Shown one piece after another: positions 18,998-28,874 of a stretch of 64,000 nt of DNA; the stretch's first letter is position 1, and each line of letters opens with the position of its first letter. The translations under genes and the position numbers were made by a program. The notes beneath the pieces were generated by a model. It did no database searches, was not told where the DNA came from, and saw only the letters and a program-made list of their open reading frames with translations. Location of the stretch: contig NZ_JACHMF010000001.1 in the NCBI RefSeq assembly GCF_014204895.1, positions 4,712,001 through 4,776,000 on the forward strand, given 5' to 3'. The stretch is from Paractinoplanes abujensis. GTDB taxonomy: Bacteria; Actinomycetota; Actinomycetes; Mycobacteriales; Micromonosporaceae.

Positions 18998-19648
18998 TCA
19001 GGAGGGGCTGACCAGCCCGGTCTCGTAGGCGAAGACGACGGCCTGGGCCCGGTCGCGCAGGTTGAGCTTGGCCAGGATGCGTCCGATGTGGGTTTTCACC
19101 GTCTGCTCGGCCACGATCAGCTCTTCGGCGATCTCCTGGTTGGAACGGCCCCGCGCGATCAGCAGCAGCACGTCGGTCTCGCGGGACGTGAGGGCGTTCA
19201 GGGCCGCCGGCTTGGGCCGGTCGGTCACCGGGCGGGCGGCGAACTCGGCGATCAGGCGGCGGGTGACCTTGGGCGCGAGCAGGGCCTCACCGGCGGCCAC
19301 GACCCGTACGGCGTTGATCAGGTCGGCGGCCGGGGCGTCCTTGAGGAGGAAGCCGCTGGCTCCGGCCCGCAGCGCGGCGTAGACGTAGTCGTCCAGGTCG
19401 AACGTGGTCAGGATGACGATGCGGGGGCCGTCGGGGGACGACAGCCGCCGCGTGGCCTCCAAGCCGTCCATCACCGGCATGCGGACGTCCATGAGAACCA
19501 CGTCGGGGCGCAGCTCGCGGGTCCGGGTCACGGCCGCCGCGCCGTCGGCGGCGTCCCCGACGACCAGCATGTCGGGCTGGGCGGCGAGCAAGGCGCCGAA
19601 GCCCTCGCGCACCATCGCCTGGTCGTCCGCGATCAGCACCTTGATCAC
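18998..19648 (-). CDS. NarL/LuxR-type response regulator
   Basis: A 216-residue two-component regulator. The receiver domain has DD at residues 8-9, the phospho-acceptor Asp54 in VLMDVRMPVMDG, the Thr in ILTTFDLDDY and Lys in FLLKDAP. A LuxR-type helix-turn-helix closes the protein (LTSRETDVLLLIARGRSNQE, then AEQTVKTHIGRIL). The start overlaps the sensor kinase stop by 4 bases, so the pair is co-translated. The target is not identifiable; two small secreted proteins lie downstream on the same strand and could be outputs. Confidence 0.95.
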   Translation of the reverse strand: MIKVLIADDQAMVREGFGALLAAQPDMLVVGDAADGAAAVTRTRELRPDVVLMDVRMPVMDGLEATRRLSSPDGPRIVILTTFDLDDYVYAALRAGASGFLLKDAPAADLINAVRVVAAGEALLAPKVTRRLIAEFAARPVTDRPKPAALNALTSRETDVLLLIARGRSNQEIAEELIVAEQTVKTHIGRILAKLNLRDRAQAVVFAYETGLVSPS

Positions 19649-20853
19649 TGCTGCTCCCCCCGGGGCAGGACCGCCCGTACGACAAAATGATCACCCTCGG
19701 CCGCCGCGGAGAGGGTGCCGCCGAGCAGCGCCGCCCGCTCGCGCATGCCGGCCAGCCCGTGGCCGTGCCCGTGGGTGGCCGGGACGGGGCCGCCGGTCAG
19801 TTTGTTGCTGATGGTGAGTTCGACGCGGTCGTCGTGGCCGCGGGCGTCGACGGTCACCGGCCCCCCGGGCGCGTGCCGGGCCGCGTTGGCCAGGGCTTCC
19901 TGCACGATCCGGTACGCCGCCAGGCCCACCGTCTCGGGCAGGTCGGCGACCCCGGCGACGGTGAGTCCGACTTCCAGCCCGGCCCCCCGCGCGGTCTCGA
20001 CGAGGGTGGCCACCTCGGCCCAGCCGGGCTGCGGCGTGAGCGGCACCTCGCCCTCCTCGGCCCGCAGCACCCCGAGCAGCCGCCGCATGTCGGTCAGGGC
20101 CTCCCGGGCCGTGCCCGCGATCGTGGCCAGTTCCTCTTTCGCCGAGTCCGACAGGTCGCCCACGCGGTAGGGCGCGGTCTCGGCCCGTACGGCGATCATC
20201 GACATGTGGTGGGCGACCACGTCGTGCATCTCGCGGGCGATCCGCGTTCTTTCCTCCAGTACGGCCCGTTTGGCCCGCTCGAGCTCGGTGAGCTCCTCCT
20301 TCTCGGCGAGCAGGTCCCGCGTACGGCGTCGTCTCGAGACGATGTCGCCGAGCGCCGCGATGGCCACGAGCAGGACGGCCGCGCCCCAGGCGTTCGCGTA
20401 CGGGGAGTAGACGAACACCGGGATCAGGCTGAGCGCGACGGCCCAGATCGTCAGCGCCGACTCCTCGCTGACCGCCAGCCGGCCCAGCACGAGGAGGAAG
20501 CCGAGGAGCTGGACGGTGTTCCACGGCCAGGAGTCCTTGGGGTCGGCCTGCACGGAGCCGAGGAAGAGCATGAGGAAGCCGGCCCGCCACGCGATCACGG
20601 GCAGGCGGAAGGTGATCACCACGGGCAGCACCGAGCCCACCGCGATGATCACGACCCAGAGCCGGTCGAGCCCGCGGCCGTCCAGCGCCGCGCCGGCCGC
20701 GAAGGCCAGACCGGTCAGGGCGAGCAGGCCCAGCGGGATCGCGTACGTCCAGAATTGTCCCTGGAGGGCGGGAGCGGCCCTTTCGCGTGACCACAACAGG
20801 CGTCTGAGCGGCCCCGTGGCATTGCGCCGGGTCACCGGGCCGATAGTCTCCAC
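19645..20853 (-). CDS. NarL-type sensor histidine kinase
   Basis: A 402-residue HisKA_3 kinase with about five N-terminal TM helices (residues ~35-170), a short coiled coil and the dimerisation/phosphoacceptor motif ERTRIAREMHDVVAHHMSM. The HATPase_c domain shows NAARHAPGG (N-box) and GHGLAGMRERAALLGG (G-box). It has no large extracellular domain, so it probably senses within the membrane. It is the first gene of the operon with the response regulator. The start is 87 bases from the divergent fabG1. Confidence 0.93.
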   Translation of the reverse strand: METIGPVTRRNATGPLRRLLWSRERAAPALQGQFWTYAIPLGLLALTGLAFAAGAALDGRGLDRLWVVIIAVGSVLPVVITFRLPVIAWRAGFLMLFLGSVQADPKDSWPWNTVQLLGFLLVLGRLAVSEESALTIWAVALSLIPVFVYSPYANAWGAAVLLVAIAALGDIVSRRRRTRDLLAEKEELTELERAKRAVLEERTRIAREMHDVVAHHMSMIAVRAETAPYRVGDLSDSAKEELATIAGTAREALTDMRRLLGVLRAEEGEVPLTPQPGWAEVATLVETARGAGLEVGLTVAGVADLPETVGLAAYRIVQEALANAARHAPGGPVTVDARGHDDRVELTISNKLTGGPVPATHGHGHGLAGMRERAALLGGTLSAAAEGDHFVVRAVLPRGEQQ

Positions 20854-20928
20854 CCCGGCAGGTTACGGCGGTATCACGCCGCCGTCGTGCCCCCGTGGTG
20901 CCAGCCGGCACCCCCTACCTGGGTATGA

Positions 20929-21645
<717 letters not shown>

Positions 21646-21674
21646 ACACCTAGATAAGAGGAGCATCAAGCACT

Positions 21675-22442
21675 GTGTCTGGATTGCTGGCCGGCAAACG
21701 GCTGCTCATCTCCGGCATCATCACCGACGCCTCGATCGCGTTCTCGGCGGCCAAGATCGCTCAGGAGAACGGGGCGACCGTCGTGCTGACCGGTTTCGGC
21801 CGGTTGTCGCTGGTCGAGCGGATCGCCAAGCGGCTGCCCGAGCCGGCTCCGGTGATCGAGCTCGACGTGACCGACCCCGAGCACCTGGCCGCGCTGCCCG
21901 ACAAGGTGCGCGAGCACGTCGACGGGCTCGACGGGGTGCTGCACTCGATCGCGTTCGGCCCGCAGAGCGTGCTGGGCGGCGAGTTCCTCAACGCGCAGTG
22001 GGAGGACGTGGCGAAGGCGCTGCACGTCTCCACGTACTCGTACAAGTCGCTCGCGGTGGCCTGCCTGCCGCTGATGCAGTCCGGCGGCAGCGTGGTCGGG
22101 CTCACGTTCGACGCGACCAAGGCGTGGCCGGTCTACGACTGGATGGGCGTGGCCAAGGCGGGCCTGGAGTCGGCCAACCGCTACCTGGCGCTGCACCTGG
22201 GCGGCCAAGGCATCCGCAGCAACCTGGTCAGCGCGGGCCCGCTGCGCACGATGGCGGCCAAGTCGATCCCGGGCTTCGAGCAGTTCGAGAACGCCTGGGC
22301 CGACCGGGCGCCGCTGGGCTGGGACCTGCACGACACGTCAGCGGCCGGCAAGGCGATCTGCGCCCTGCTCTCCGACTGGTTCCCGGCCACGACGGGTGAG
22401 GTTGTGCACGTCGACGGGGGCTACCACGCGCTGGGGGCATGA
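21675..22442 (+). CDS. inhA: Enoyl-ACP reductase InhA/FabI-type
   Basis: A 255-residue enoyl-[ACP] reductase with the InhA-type N-terminus RLLISGIITDASIAF, the substrate-loop HSIAFGP and the catalytic pair Tyr154 and Lys161 (YDWMGVAK, same spacing as Tyr158/Lys165 in M. tuberculosis InhA). It catalyses the NADH-dependent last step of each elongation cycle. It follows fabG1 after 29 bases in the same operon. The GAGGAG ribosome site is unusually far (about 11 bases) from the GTG start. Confidence 0.95.
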   Translation: MSGLLAGKRLLISGIITDASIAFSAAKIAQENGATVVLTGFGRLSLVERIAKRLPEPAPVIELDVTDPEHLAALPDKVREHVDGLDGVLHSIAFGPQSVLGGEFLNAQWEDVAKALHVSTYSYKSLAVACLPLMQSGGSVVGLTFDATKAWPVYDWMGVAKAGLESANRYLALHLGGQGIRSNLVSAGPLRTMAAKSIPGFEQFENAWADRAPLGWDLHDTSAAGKAICALLSDWFPATTGEVVHVDGGYHALGA

Positions 22443-22462
22443 GCCGGTGACAGTATGGACAG

Positions 22463-23488
22463 GTGGTTTATGACGCCTTCGTCCTGCTGTCCTTCGGCGG
22501 GCCCGAGAAGCCCGATGACGTGATGCCGTTCCTGCGCAACGTGGTGCGCGGGCGGGGAGTTCCGGACGAGCGCCTGGCCGAGGTGGCGGAGCACTACTAC
22601 CACTTCGGCGGCGTCTCGCCGATCAACCAGCAGTGCCGGGACCTCCTCGCCGCCGTGCGCACCGAGTTCACCGGGGCCGGGATCGACCTGCCGGCGTACT
22701 GGGGCAACCGGAACTGGCAACCCATGCTGGCCGACACCGTGGCGCAGATGCGCGACGACGGGGTCACCCACGCGCTCGGGTTCGCCACCAGCGCGTACGG
22801 CGGCTACTCGTCGTGCAAGCAGTACTGGGAGGACATCGCGAACGCCCGGGCCAAGGTCGGTCCGGGCGCGCCGGTGATCTCCAAGCTGCGCCAGTTCTGG
22901 GATCACCCCGGTTTCGTCGAGCCCCATGCCGACGCCGTACGGTCGTCGCTGGCCACCCTGGACGAGGGCCGGCGAGCCACGACCCGGCTGGTGTTCACCG
23001 CCCACTCCATTCCGAGCTCGATGGCCCGGACGGCCGGCCCCGACGGCGGACGCTACGAGGCCCAGCTCCTCGAGACGGCCCGCCTGGTGCACGCCGCGGC
23101 CGCGCCCGAGCTGGAGTGGGATCTGGTGTGGCAGAGCCGTTCCGGCCCGCCGCAGGTGCCGTGGCTGGAGCCCGACATCAACGACCACCTCGAGGCGCTG
23201 GCCGCGCGGGACGTCACCGACGTGGTGGTCAGCCCCATCGGTTTCGTCTCCGACCACCTCGAGGTGCTCTGGGATCTCGACAACGAGGCGGCCGACACGG
23301 CCAAGCGGCTCGGCCTGGGGTACGCCCGCGCCGCCACCCCGGGCATCGATCCGCGTTTCGTCTCCATGGTCCGGGAACTCGTGCAGGAGCGCACCGACCG
23401 CGCGCCCCTGCGCAGGCTCGGTACGCTGCCGGTCTGGGACGACTGCCCGGTCCCCTGCTGCCCACCCCCACAGCGACGAGGAGCATGA
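22463..23488 (+). CDS. cpfC: Ferrochelatase (coproporphyrin-type)
   Basis: A 341-residue ferrochelatase, starting VYDAFVLLSFGGPE, with the HFGGVSPIN region, the catalytic His in TAHSIPSSM, and LVWQSRSGPPQVPWLEPD. Actinobacterial enzymes insert iron into coproporphyrin III and carry a [2Fe-2S] cluster. Three C-terminal cysteines (C328, C332, C333 in DDCPVPCC) are candidate ligands. It is third in the fabG1 operon, and its stop overlaps the nagD-like start. Confidence 0.94.
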   Translation: MVYDAFVLLSFGGPEKPDDVMPFLRNVVRGRGVPDERLAEVAEHYYHFGGVSPINQQCRDLLAAVRTEFTGAGIDLPAYWGNRNWQPMLADTVAQMRDDGVTHALGFATSAYGGYSSCKQYWEDIANARAKVGPGAPVISKLRQFWDHPGFVEPHADAVRSSLATLDEGRRATTRLVFTAHSIPSSMARTAGPDGGRYEAQLLETARLVHAAAAPELEWDLVWQSRSGPPQVPWLEPDINDHLEALAARDVTDVVVSPIGFVSDHLEVLWDLDNEAADTAKRLGLGYARAATPGIDPRFVSMVRELVQERTDRAPLRRLGTLPVWDDCPVPCCPPPQRRGA

Positions 23489-24267
23489 TGCCTGAGCGCA
23501 AGGCCATCGAGAGCTGGCTCACCGACATGGACGGTGTGCTCGTTCACGAGGGCGTGCCGGTTCCGGGCGCCCCCGACTTCGTGAACCGGATGAAGACGTC
23601 GGGCAAGCCCTTCCTGATCCTGACCAACAACTCGATCTACACGCCCCGCGACCTGCAGGCCCGGCTCAACCGCATGGGCTTCGACGTCCCGGAGCAGTCG
23701 ATCTGGACGGCGGCCCTGGCCACGGCGCAGTTCCTGTCCGACCAGCGGCCCGGCGGCACGGCGTACGTGATCGGCGAGGCCGGGCTGACCACGGCCATGC
23801 ACGCGTCGGGTTACGTGCTGACCGAGTTCGACCCGGATTATGTGGTGCTGGGCGAGACCCGCAACTACAGCTTCGAGCAGATCACCAAGGCGATCCGGCT
23901 GATCGGCGGCGGCGCCAAGTTCATCTGCACGAACCCCGACGCGACCGGCCCGTCCAACGAGGGCGCGCTGCCCGCGGCGGGCTCGGTGGCGGCGATGATC
24001 TCGAAGGCGACCGGCGTCGAGCCGTACTTCGTGGGCAAGCCCAACCCGATGATGATGCGCTCGGCGCTCAACACGATCGAGGCCCACAGCGAGTCCACCG
24101 CCATGATCGGCGACCGGATGGACACCGACGTGCTGTGCGGGCTGGAGGCCGGCCTGGAGACCATCCTCGTGCTGACCGGCATCAGCACCCGCGAGGAGGC
24201 CGACCGCTACCCGTTCCGCCCGTCCCGCATCGTCAACTCGGTGGCCGACCTGATCGACGAGATCTAG
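23488..24267 (+). CDS. HAD-IIA phosphatase (NagD-like)
   Basis: A 259-residue HAD-superfamily IIA hydrolase. Motif I is DMDGVLVHEG (both aspartates present), motif II LTNNS, motif III with KPNPMMM and motif IV IGDRMDTDVLCG. The C2a cap fits the NagD/4-nitrophenylphosphatase subgroup acting on small phosphates. Two ATGs occur in tandem at 23485 and 23488; the GAGGAG at 23478-23483 favours 23488. It overlaps the ferrochelatase stop by one base, so it belongs to the fabG1-inhA-hemH operon. Confidence 0.93.
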   Translation: MPERKAIESWLTDMDGVLVHEGVPVPGAPDFVNRMKTSGKPFLILTNNSIYTPRDLQARLNRMGFDVPEQSIWTAALATAQFLSDQRPGGTAYVIGEAGLTTAMHASGYVLTEFDPDYVVLGETRNYSFEQITKAIRLIGGGAKFICTNPDATGPSNEGALPAAGSVAAMISKATGVEPYFVGKPNPMMMRSALNTIEAHSESTAMIGDRMDTDVLCGLEAGLETILVLTGISTREEADRYPFRPSRIVNSVADLIDEI

Positions 24268-24275
24268 GCTCCGCC

Positions 24276-24674
24276 GTGGCGCACCCCGTCATGTTCGACG
24301 AGTCGGATCCGATGCTGCACCGCGTACGGGAAATCGCCCTCGGCTTTCCCGACGCGGCGGAGAAGATCTCGCACGGGCATCCGGCGTTCTACACGACCAA
24401 GGTCTTCGCCTACTACGGCGGCAGCCTCAAGGTCGGCGGCGAATGGGTGCGCCACGACTCCTCGCTGCTGGTGCTGCTCGACCCCGACGAACGCGACGCG
24501 CTGGCCGGCGAGCCGCGCTGCTACCGGCCGGCCTACCTCGCGCCGTCGGGCTGGCTCGGCATCCACCTCGACGCCGGCACCGACTGGGCCGAGATCGCCG
24601 AGTTGATCGACGCCAGCTACCGCCTTACCGCAGGCCCGCGGCGGGTCGCCCGGCTGGACGCCCGGGCAGGTTGA
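24276..24674 (+). CDS. MmcQ/YjbR family protein
   Basis: A 132-residue protein (GTG start) with FPDAAEKISHGHPAF, then TKVFAYYGG, and PSGWLGIHLDAGTDWAEI. This is the MmcQ/YjbR fold, a small DNA-binding-like domain of unknown function widespread in actinobacteria. It begins 9 bases after the nagD-like gene, so it probably closes the operon. The 3' end overlaps the convergent SDR by 50 bases. Confidence 0.85.
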   Translation: MAHPVMFDESDPMLHRVREIALGFPDAAEKISHGHPAFYTTKVFAYYGGSLKVGGEWVRHDSSLLVLLDPDERDALAGEPRCYRPAYLAPSGWLGIHLDAGTDWAEIAELIDASYRLTAGPRRVARLDARAG

Positions 24675-25506
24675 GACCGGTCAGCTGGGCTGACAAGTCC
24701 CACAGCTTGGCCGCCTCGGGGGCGTCGGTCGGGTATTCGGGGGTCGGTTCGAGGTCGCGGCAGTAGGCGCCGCCGCGGGTCACGGGGGTGGTGGCGGCCC
24801 AGACCGGGGTGGCGGCGCCCTGCTCGGGGGTCAGGAACAGGCCGGGGATGGCGGTGCCGTCCGCGTCGACCCAGCCCGCGTCGACCATCTCGGCCCGGGT
24901 CAGATGACGCTGCAGCGGGGTCAGCACCCAGCCGGGGCTGGCCGAGAACGCCCGTACGCCGTGCGGCGCGCCCAGCCGGTCGAGCTGGTACGCGAACAGG
25001 ATCGTGGCCAGCTTGGACTGGGTGTAGGCGGCCCACTTGTCGTAGCCGAGCTCGAACTGCACGTCACCCCAGCGGATGCGGTCGTCGGGGGAACGGCCCG
25101 AGGCGACCATCACCACCCGGGCGTCGCCCGCGGCCAGCAGGGCCGGCCACAGGTGCATGATCAGGGCGTAGTGGCCGAGGTGGTTCGTGGCGAACTGGGC
25201 TTCCCAGCCGGGGCCGACGCGGGTCTCGGGGCAGGCCATCACGCCCGCGCTGCCGATCACGATGTCGGCCCGCTCGACGGTGGCGGCGAAGGCGCGCACC
25301 GAGTCGAGGTCGGTGAGGTCCATCGGGCGGACGTCGAGGTCGTCCGCGGTGAACGGGCGGCGGGCCGGCACGATCACGTGGGCGCCCGCGGCGGCCAGGG
25401 CCCGGGCGGCGGCCCGGCCGATGCCGGAGGCGCCGCCGGTCACCACGGCGGTCTTGCCGGTCAGGTCGGTTCCGGAGAGCACGTCACTGGCGGTAGGTGC
25501 GGTCAT
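24625..25506 (-). CDS. SDR family oxidoreductase
   Basis: A 293-residue SDR starting MTAPTASDVLSGTDLTGK. TGGASGIG binds the cofactor; GSAGVM replaces the usual NNAG; YTQSK carries the catalytic Tyr and Lys, and the Ser position is VASGRSPDD. It is close to the retinol-dehydrogenase-like actinobacterial SDRs. The ATG at 25506 was chosen over 25545 because the extra 13 residues are not SDR-like. No partner gene is adjacent. Substrate unknown. Confidence 0.87.
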   Translation of the reverse strand: MTAPTASDVLSGTDLTGKTAVVTGGASGIGRAAARALAAAGAHVIVPARRPFTADDLDVRPMDLTDLDSVRAFAATVERADIVIGSAGVMACPETRVGPGWEAQFATNHLGHYALIMHLWPALLAAGDARVVMVASGRSPDDRIRWGDVQFELGYDKWAAYTQSKLATILFAYQLDRLGAPHGVRAFSASPGWVLTPLQRHLTRAEMVDAGWVDADGTAIPGLFLTPEQGAATPVWAATTPVTRGGAYCRDLEPTPEYPTDAPEAAKLWDLSAQLTGLNLPGRPAGRPAAGLR

Positions 25507-25549
25507 GACACCGCACGGTAGGGGTTCGAGCGCGCTCGAAGTCAAGTCG

Positions 25550-27778
25550 TCAGTAGGCGATCAGCCCCATCAGGTGGGAAGCGGCCCCGGCGGCCAGGGG
25601 GCGGCCGGTCAGACCGAGCCGCACCGGTGTCAGCTGGTCGCCGAAGGTGGAGCCCAGGCCGAGCTGACCCCGGCCGTTCGAGCCCCAGCACCAGACGGAG
25701 TTGTCGGCGCGGACCCCGCAGGTCGACGGGTTGATGCCGTTGACTTTGCGCCACGCGCTCGACCCGGTCGTCTGAGTGGGCACGTACTTGTCGGCGGTGC
25801 TGTTGTTGCCGAGCCGGCCGTTCCAGCCGGTGCCCCAGCACCACAGGGTCCCGTTGGTCTTGAGGGCGCAGCTGTGGTCGGCACCGAGGCCGACCCACAT
25901 GTAGCCGCCGGTGCCGGAGACCGCCGTCGGGGTGAGCGCGGGCGGCGCGCCGGAGCCCAGGCCGAGCCGACCGCTGCCGTCGCTGGCCCAGCAGTAGATC
26001 TTCGTGTCGGTGCGCAGCGCGCAGACGTGCTGGTGGCCGGCGCTGACCTGCACCCAGCCGGTCGCGGCGGGGCTGGTGACCGCCACCGGCGTGGTCTGGG
26101 GTGTGCCCTGGACGCCCTGTCCCATCTCACCGAAGGCGTTCTGGCCCCAGCAGTACATGGTGCTGTCGGACCGGACGGCGCAGGTGTACAGGGCACCCGC
26201 CGACACGCTGGTCCAGCCGGTGGCCGGGTTCATGATCTGCACGGGGCTGTTCTGCTGGATGTTGTTGCCCTGCCCGGTCTGCCCGTAGCTGGCCGATCCC
26301 CAGCACCACATGGTGGTGTCGGTGCCCACCGCGCAGGCGTGATAGCTGCCCGCGGTGACCTCGCTGAACGTGGTGCCGGCGGTGGTCGTGACCGGGGTGG
26401 GCAGGAAGTGGTTGACGTTGTCGCCCGCGCCGAGCCGGCCGGCGTTCTGCTGACCGAAGCAGTAGAGCGCCCCGGCGTCCCGGATGGCGCACAGGAACTG
26501 GTCGCCGGTCGCGGCCTGGTGCCACGTCGTGCCGGTGCCGATCCGGGTGGGCAGGAAGAGCGGGAGCCCGGTCACCCCCCAGCACCACAGCGTCCCGTCG
26601 GTGCGGATGGCGCAGGTGTGGTTGGCGATCTCGCCGGGCGCCACGGCCGACCACACCGAGGCGCCGATCTTGACCGGGGAGAGCTGGTCGGTGACCCCGC
26701 CGTCGCCGACCTGGCCCCAGTTGTTCGCGCCCCAGCAGTAGAGCGAGTTGTCGGTTCGCGTGCCGCAGGTGTGCGCGGCCCCGGCCGAGATCGACCGCCA
26801 GGTGGTGGCCGTGCCGACCGGCGCCGGACCGGTCGTCGTGCTGCTGGCCGTGCCTCCGCCCAGCCGCCCCGACCCGCCGAACCCCCAGCAGTAGAGCTGG
26901 CTGATCAGGGTGAGAGCGCAGGTGTGGTCCGCCCCGGCCGTGACGGCGGCCCAGGTGCCCAGGACGGTCATCGGCGACGAGTAGGACGTGCTGTTGAGCT
27001 GGCCGAGCCGGTTGAAACTGCCGTTGCCCCAGCAGGACAGGGTGCTGCCCTGCAGACCGCAGGCGTGCTGGGCGCCCAGCGCGACGGCGGTCCATCCGCT
27101 GCCCGCGACCTGCAGCGGGGTGCTGGACGAGGCGGGTGTGGTCGAGCCGATCCCCAGCTGGCCCTGCGCGTTCGTGCCCCAGCAGTAGAGGCTGCCGTCG
27201 GTACGGGTGGCGCAGGTGAACTGGGTTCCGGCCGACACCGTCGCCCACCCGGTGGCGGCGGGCGACGTCACCTGCGTCGGCACCTTGGCCGAGGTGGTGG
27301 CCGTGCTCTGCGCGAGCTGCCCGGAGCCGTTGGCGCCCCAGCACCACAGGGTGCTGTCGGACTGGATGCCGCAGGTGTGGGTGGATCCGGCGGCCACGGC
27401 GGTCCAGTCAGCCGAGCCGACCTGCAACGGCGTGTAGTGCGCGGCCGTGTCGTTGACGCCCTGCTGCCCGCTGCCGTTGTTGCTGCCCAGGCAGAAAAGT
27501 TTGCCCCCGGCGATCCCGCACGTCAGACGGTCGCCGGTCGTGGCCGACGTCCAGGTGGTCCCGGTGCCGATCTGGGTCGGGGTCAGCTGCCAACCGCCGT
27601 TGTCGCCCCAGACGTAAAGGGCGCCGTTGATCGAGAAGTCGGTGTCGGCGCTGACCGTGTTGCCGGTGTTGGTGATGGTCGAGGTGAAGACGGCCCACGC
27701 GGGCACGGCGCCGGCCCCGGCCAGGACGACCACGACGGCCACCACGGCCGCGAGGACGCGCCGGGGGCGGGACACCAT
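25550..27778 (-). CDS. Secreted RCC1-repeat double propeller protein
   Basis: A 742-residue exported protein. The signal peptide ends near residue 29 (GAVPAWA), followed by FTSTITNTGNTVSADTDF, which resembles the motif after SipW-type signal peptides. The body is 13 full RCC1 repeats of ~45-50 residues, each with a Cys...CWG pair (about 9 residues apart, likely a disulfide), plus a half-repeat at each end that together make a 14th. Fourteen repeats fit two seven-bladed propellers. Its start overlaps the stop of the TasA-like gene upstream by one base (TGATG), so the two are co-translated. The RCC1 fold usually binds proteins or membranes; the ligand is unknown. Confidence 0.88.
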   Translation of the reverse strand: MVSRPRRVLAAVVAVVVVLAGAGAVPAWAVFTSTITNTGNTVSADTDFSINGALYVWGDNGGWQLTPTQIGTGTTWTSATTGDRLTCGIAGGKLFCLGSNNGSGQQGVNDTAAHYTPLQVGSADWTAVAAGSTHTCGIQSDSTLWCWGANGSGQLAQSTATTSAKVPTQVTSPAATGWATVSAGTQFTCATRTDGSLYCWGTNAQGQLGIGSTTPASSSTPLQVAGSGWTAVALGAQHACGLQGSTLSCWGNGSFNRLGQLNSTSYSSPMTVLGTWAAVTAGADHTCALTLISQLYCWGFGGSGRLGGGTASSTTTGPAPVGTATTWRSISAGAAHTCGTRTDNSLYCWGANNWGQVGDGGVTDQLSPVKIGASVWSAVAPGEIANHTCAIRTDGTLWCWGVTGLPLFLPTRIGTGTTWHQAATGDQFLCAIRDAGALYCFGQQNAGRLGAGDNVNHFLPTPVTTTAGTTFSEVTAGSYHACAVGTDTTMWCWGSASYGQTGQGNNIQQNSPVQIMNPATGWTSVSAGALYTCAVRSDSTMYCWGQNAFGEMGQGVQGTPQTTPVAVTSPAATGWVQVSAGHQHVCALRTDTKIYCWASDGSGRLGLGSGAPPALTPTAVSGTGGYMWVGLGADHSCALKTNGTLWCWGTGWNGRLGNNSTADKYVPTQTTGSSAWRKVNGINPSTCGVRADNSVWCWGSNGRGQLGLGSTFGDQLTPVRLGLTGRPLAAGAASHLMGLIAY

Positions 27779-28347
27779 CAGCGGGCGTCCCAGCTGAACG
27801 TGTGCGTCACCGTCTGCCCGAGGGCGGCCGCGGAGTCCAGCACGTCGACGCTGAGCTGATACCAGTGGGCCTCGTTGGTGGCCCAGTTGAGCTTGGGGTC
27901 GGTGAGGCCGGCCGCCGGGTAGGTTGCCACGGTGCCGCTGTAAAGCACTCCCGGGCCGAGCGAGTTGTAATCGGTGGCGTCCGGGGTGAAGCCGGTGCAG
28001 CCGGGGAACGAGCCGGTCACGCCGGAGCCGCGGGTCACCGACAGCATGAGGTAGTTCTCGAGGCCGGTGCCCCCGGTCGTGGCGCCGACCATCTTGATCG
28101 TGGAGGGCAGCGTGCCCTCGTACGTGACCCGGATGCACCGGCTCGGCGCGACACCGGGGCGCAGGGCGGTCACGGTGAACATGGTCTGGCCGCCGGAGTT
28201 GTCGGTCAGGATCACCGATCCCGCGGCGTACTGGTTGCCCGAGTTCGCGGTGCCGCCCCGGAAGGCCGACCAGGCGGTGTTCGCGAGGCTCAGCCCGGCG
28301 AGCACGAGGCCCACGATCAGGATGGCCCGGAGGCCGCGACTCCTCAC
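27778..28347 (-). CDS. TasA/camelysin-like secreted protein
   Basis: A 189-residue exported protein from the GTG at 28347. A short signal peptide (ending around LANTAWS) is followed at once by AFRGGTANSGNQYAAGSVIL, the pattern shared by TasA/CalY (SipW-dependent) proteins. The body is beta-rich with two cysteines (SRCIRVTYEG and FPGCTGFTP). TasA-like proteins polymerise on the cell surface; here it may be a surface scaffold for the RCC1 protein read from the same transcript. No SipW peptidase is in the window. Assignment is by pattern, moderate confidence. Confidence 0.72.
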   Translation of the reverse strand: MRSRGLRAILIVGLVLAGLSLANTAWSAFRGGTANSGNQYAAGSVILTDNSGGQTMFTVTALRPGVAPSRCIRVTYEGTLPSTIKMVGATTGGTGLENYLMLSVTRGSGVTGSFPGCTGFTPDATDYNSLGPGVLYSGTVATYPAAGLTDPKLNWATNEAHWYQLSVDVLDSAAALGQTVTHTFSWDAR

Positions 28348-28397
28348 CTCTCACCGATCGGCACCTTACGCGGCCGATGTAGGCCAAACCGCCGTAA

Positions 28398-28874
28398 TCA
28401 CGACACGGCGTAGTCGCTGACGTTCCAGCACTCGGGGCCCTCGCCGACGTCGATGCTGACCTTGACCGGGTGGCCGTCGGCCGTGTCGTACGTCGTGGCC
28501 ACCTCGGCGCCGTCGTCGGTGGCGGTCTTGGCCATCTCGACCAGCTCGCTCAGCGTGAAGGCCTCGATCTCCTCGCCGCTGTCGCCGGTGGCCGGGCCCA
28601 GATCCTCGTCGGCGCCGGCCGAGGGGCTCACGGCGGTGGCGTCGAGCCGGTCGGCCGACGAGACCACGCCCGAGGCCACCTTCACCTGGTAACGGCCGAG
28701 CGGCTGGGCGGCGTCGCAACCCCTGGTCAACACGTACGAGTAGGAGGCGGGCTCGCTCCACGCCGGAGGTGACGCCGCGGTGGTGCCGGTCGGGGCGGGC
28801 GACGGGTCGGACGACGTGCAGCCGGCGGCCAACGCCACCAGCGCCACGGCCCAGGGAAGCTTTCGGAGCAGCAC
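28398..28874 (-). CDS. DUF6174-type lipoprotein
   Basis: A 158-residue lipoprotein. The lipobox is ALAAGC (Cys19), with a Ser/Pro/Thr linker after it. The body contains YSYVLTRGCDA, GRYQVKVASG, a TLSELVEMAKTA helix and a C-terminal PVKVSIDVGEG ending ECWNVSDYAVS. This is the DUF6174 arrangement, function unknown, outer face of the membrane. It lies 50 bases upstream of the TasA-like/RCC1 pair on the same strand and may or may not be co-transcribed. GTG start at 28874. Confidence 0.8.
   Translation of the reverse strand: MLLRKLPWAVALVALAAGCTSSDPSPAPTGTTAASPPAWSEPASYSYVLTRGCDAAQPLGRYQVKVASGVVSSADRLDATAVSPSAGADEDLGPATGDSGEEIEAFTLSELVEMAKTATDDGAEVATTYDTADGHPVKVSIDVGEGPECWNVSDYAVS

Noticed and set aside
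25600..27700. Periodic DNA repeat suspected to be a satellite or CRISPR-like array
   Set aside because: The periodicity is that of RCC1 protein repeats (~45-50 codons) and sequence identity between units is low at DNA level; no spacers or direct repeats of constant sequence.
25187..27859. A very long open frame on the + strand opposite the RCC1 gene
   Set aside because: It has no start with a ribosome site, no recognisable domain and repeats only because the antisense RCC1 repeats are periodic. High GC keeps antisense frames open.
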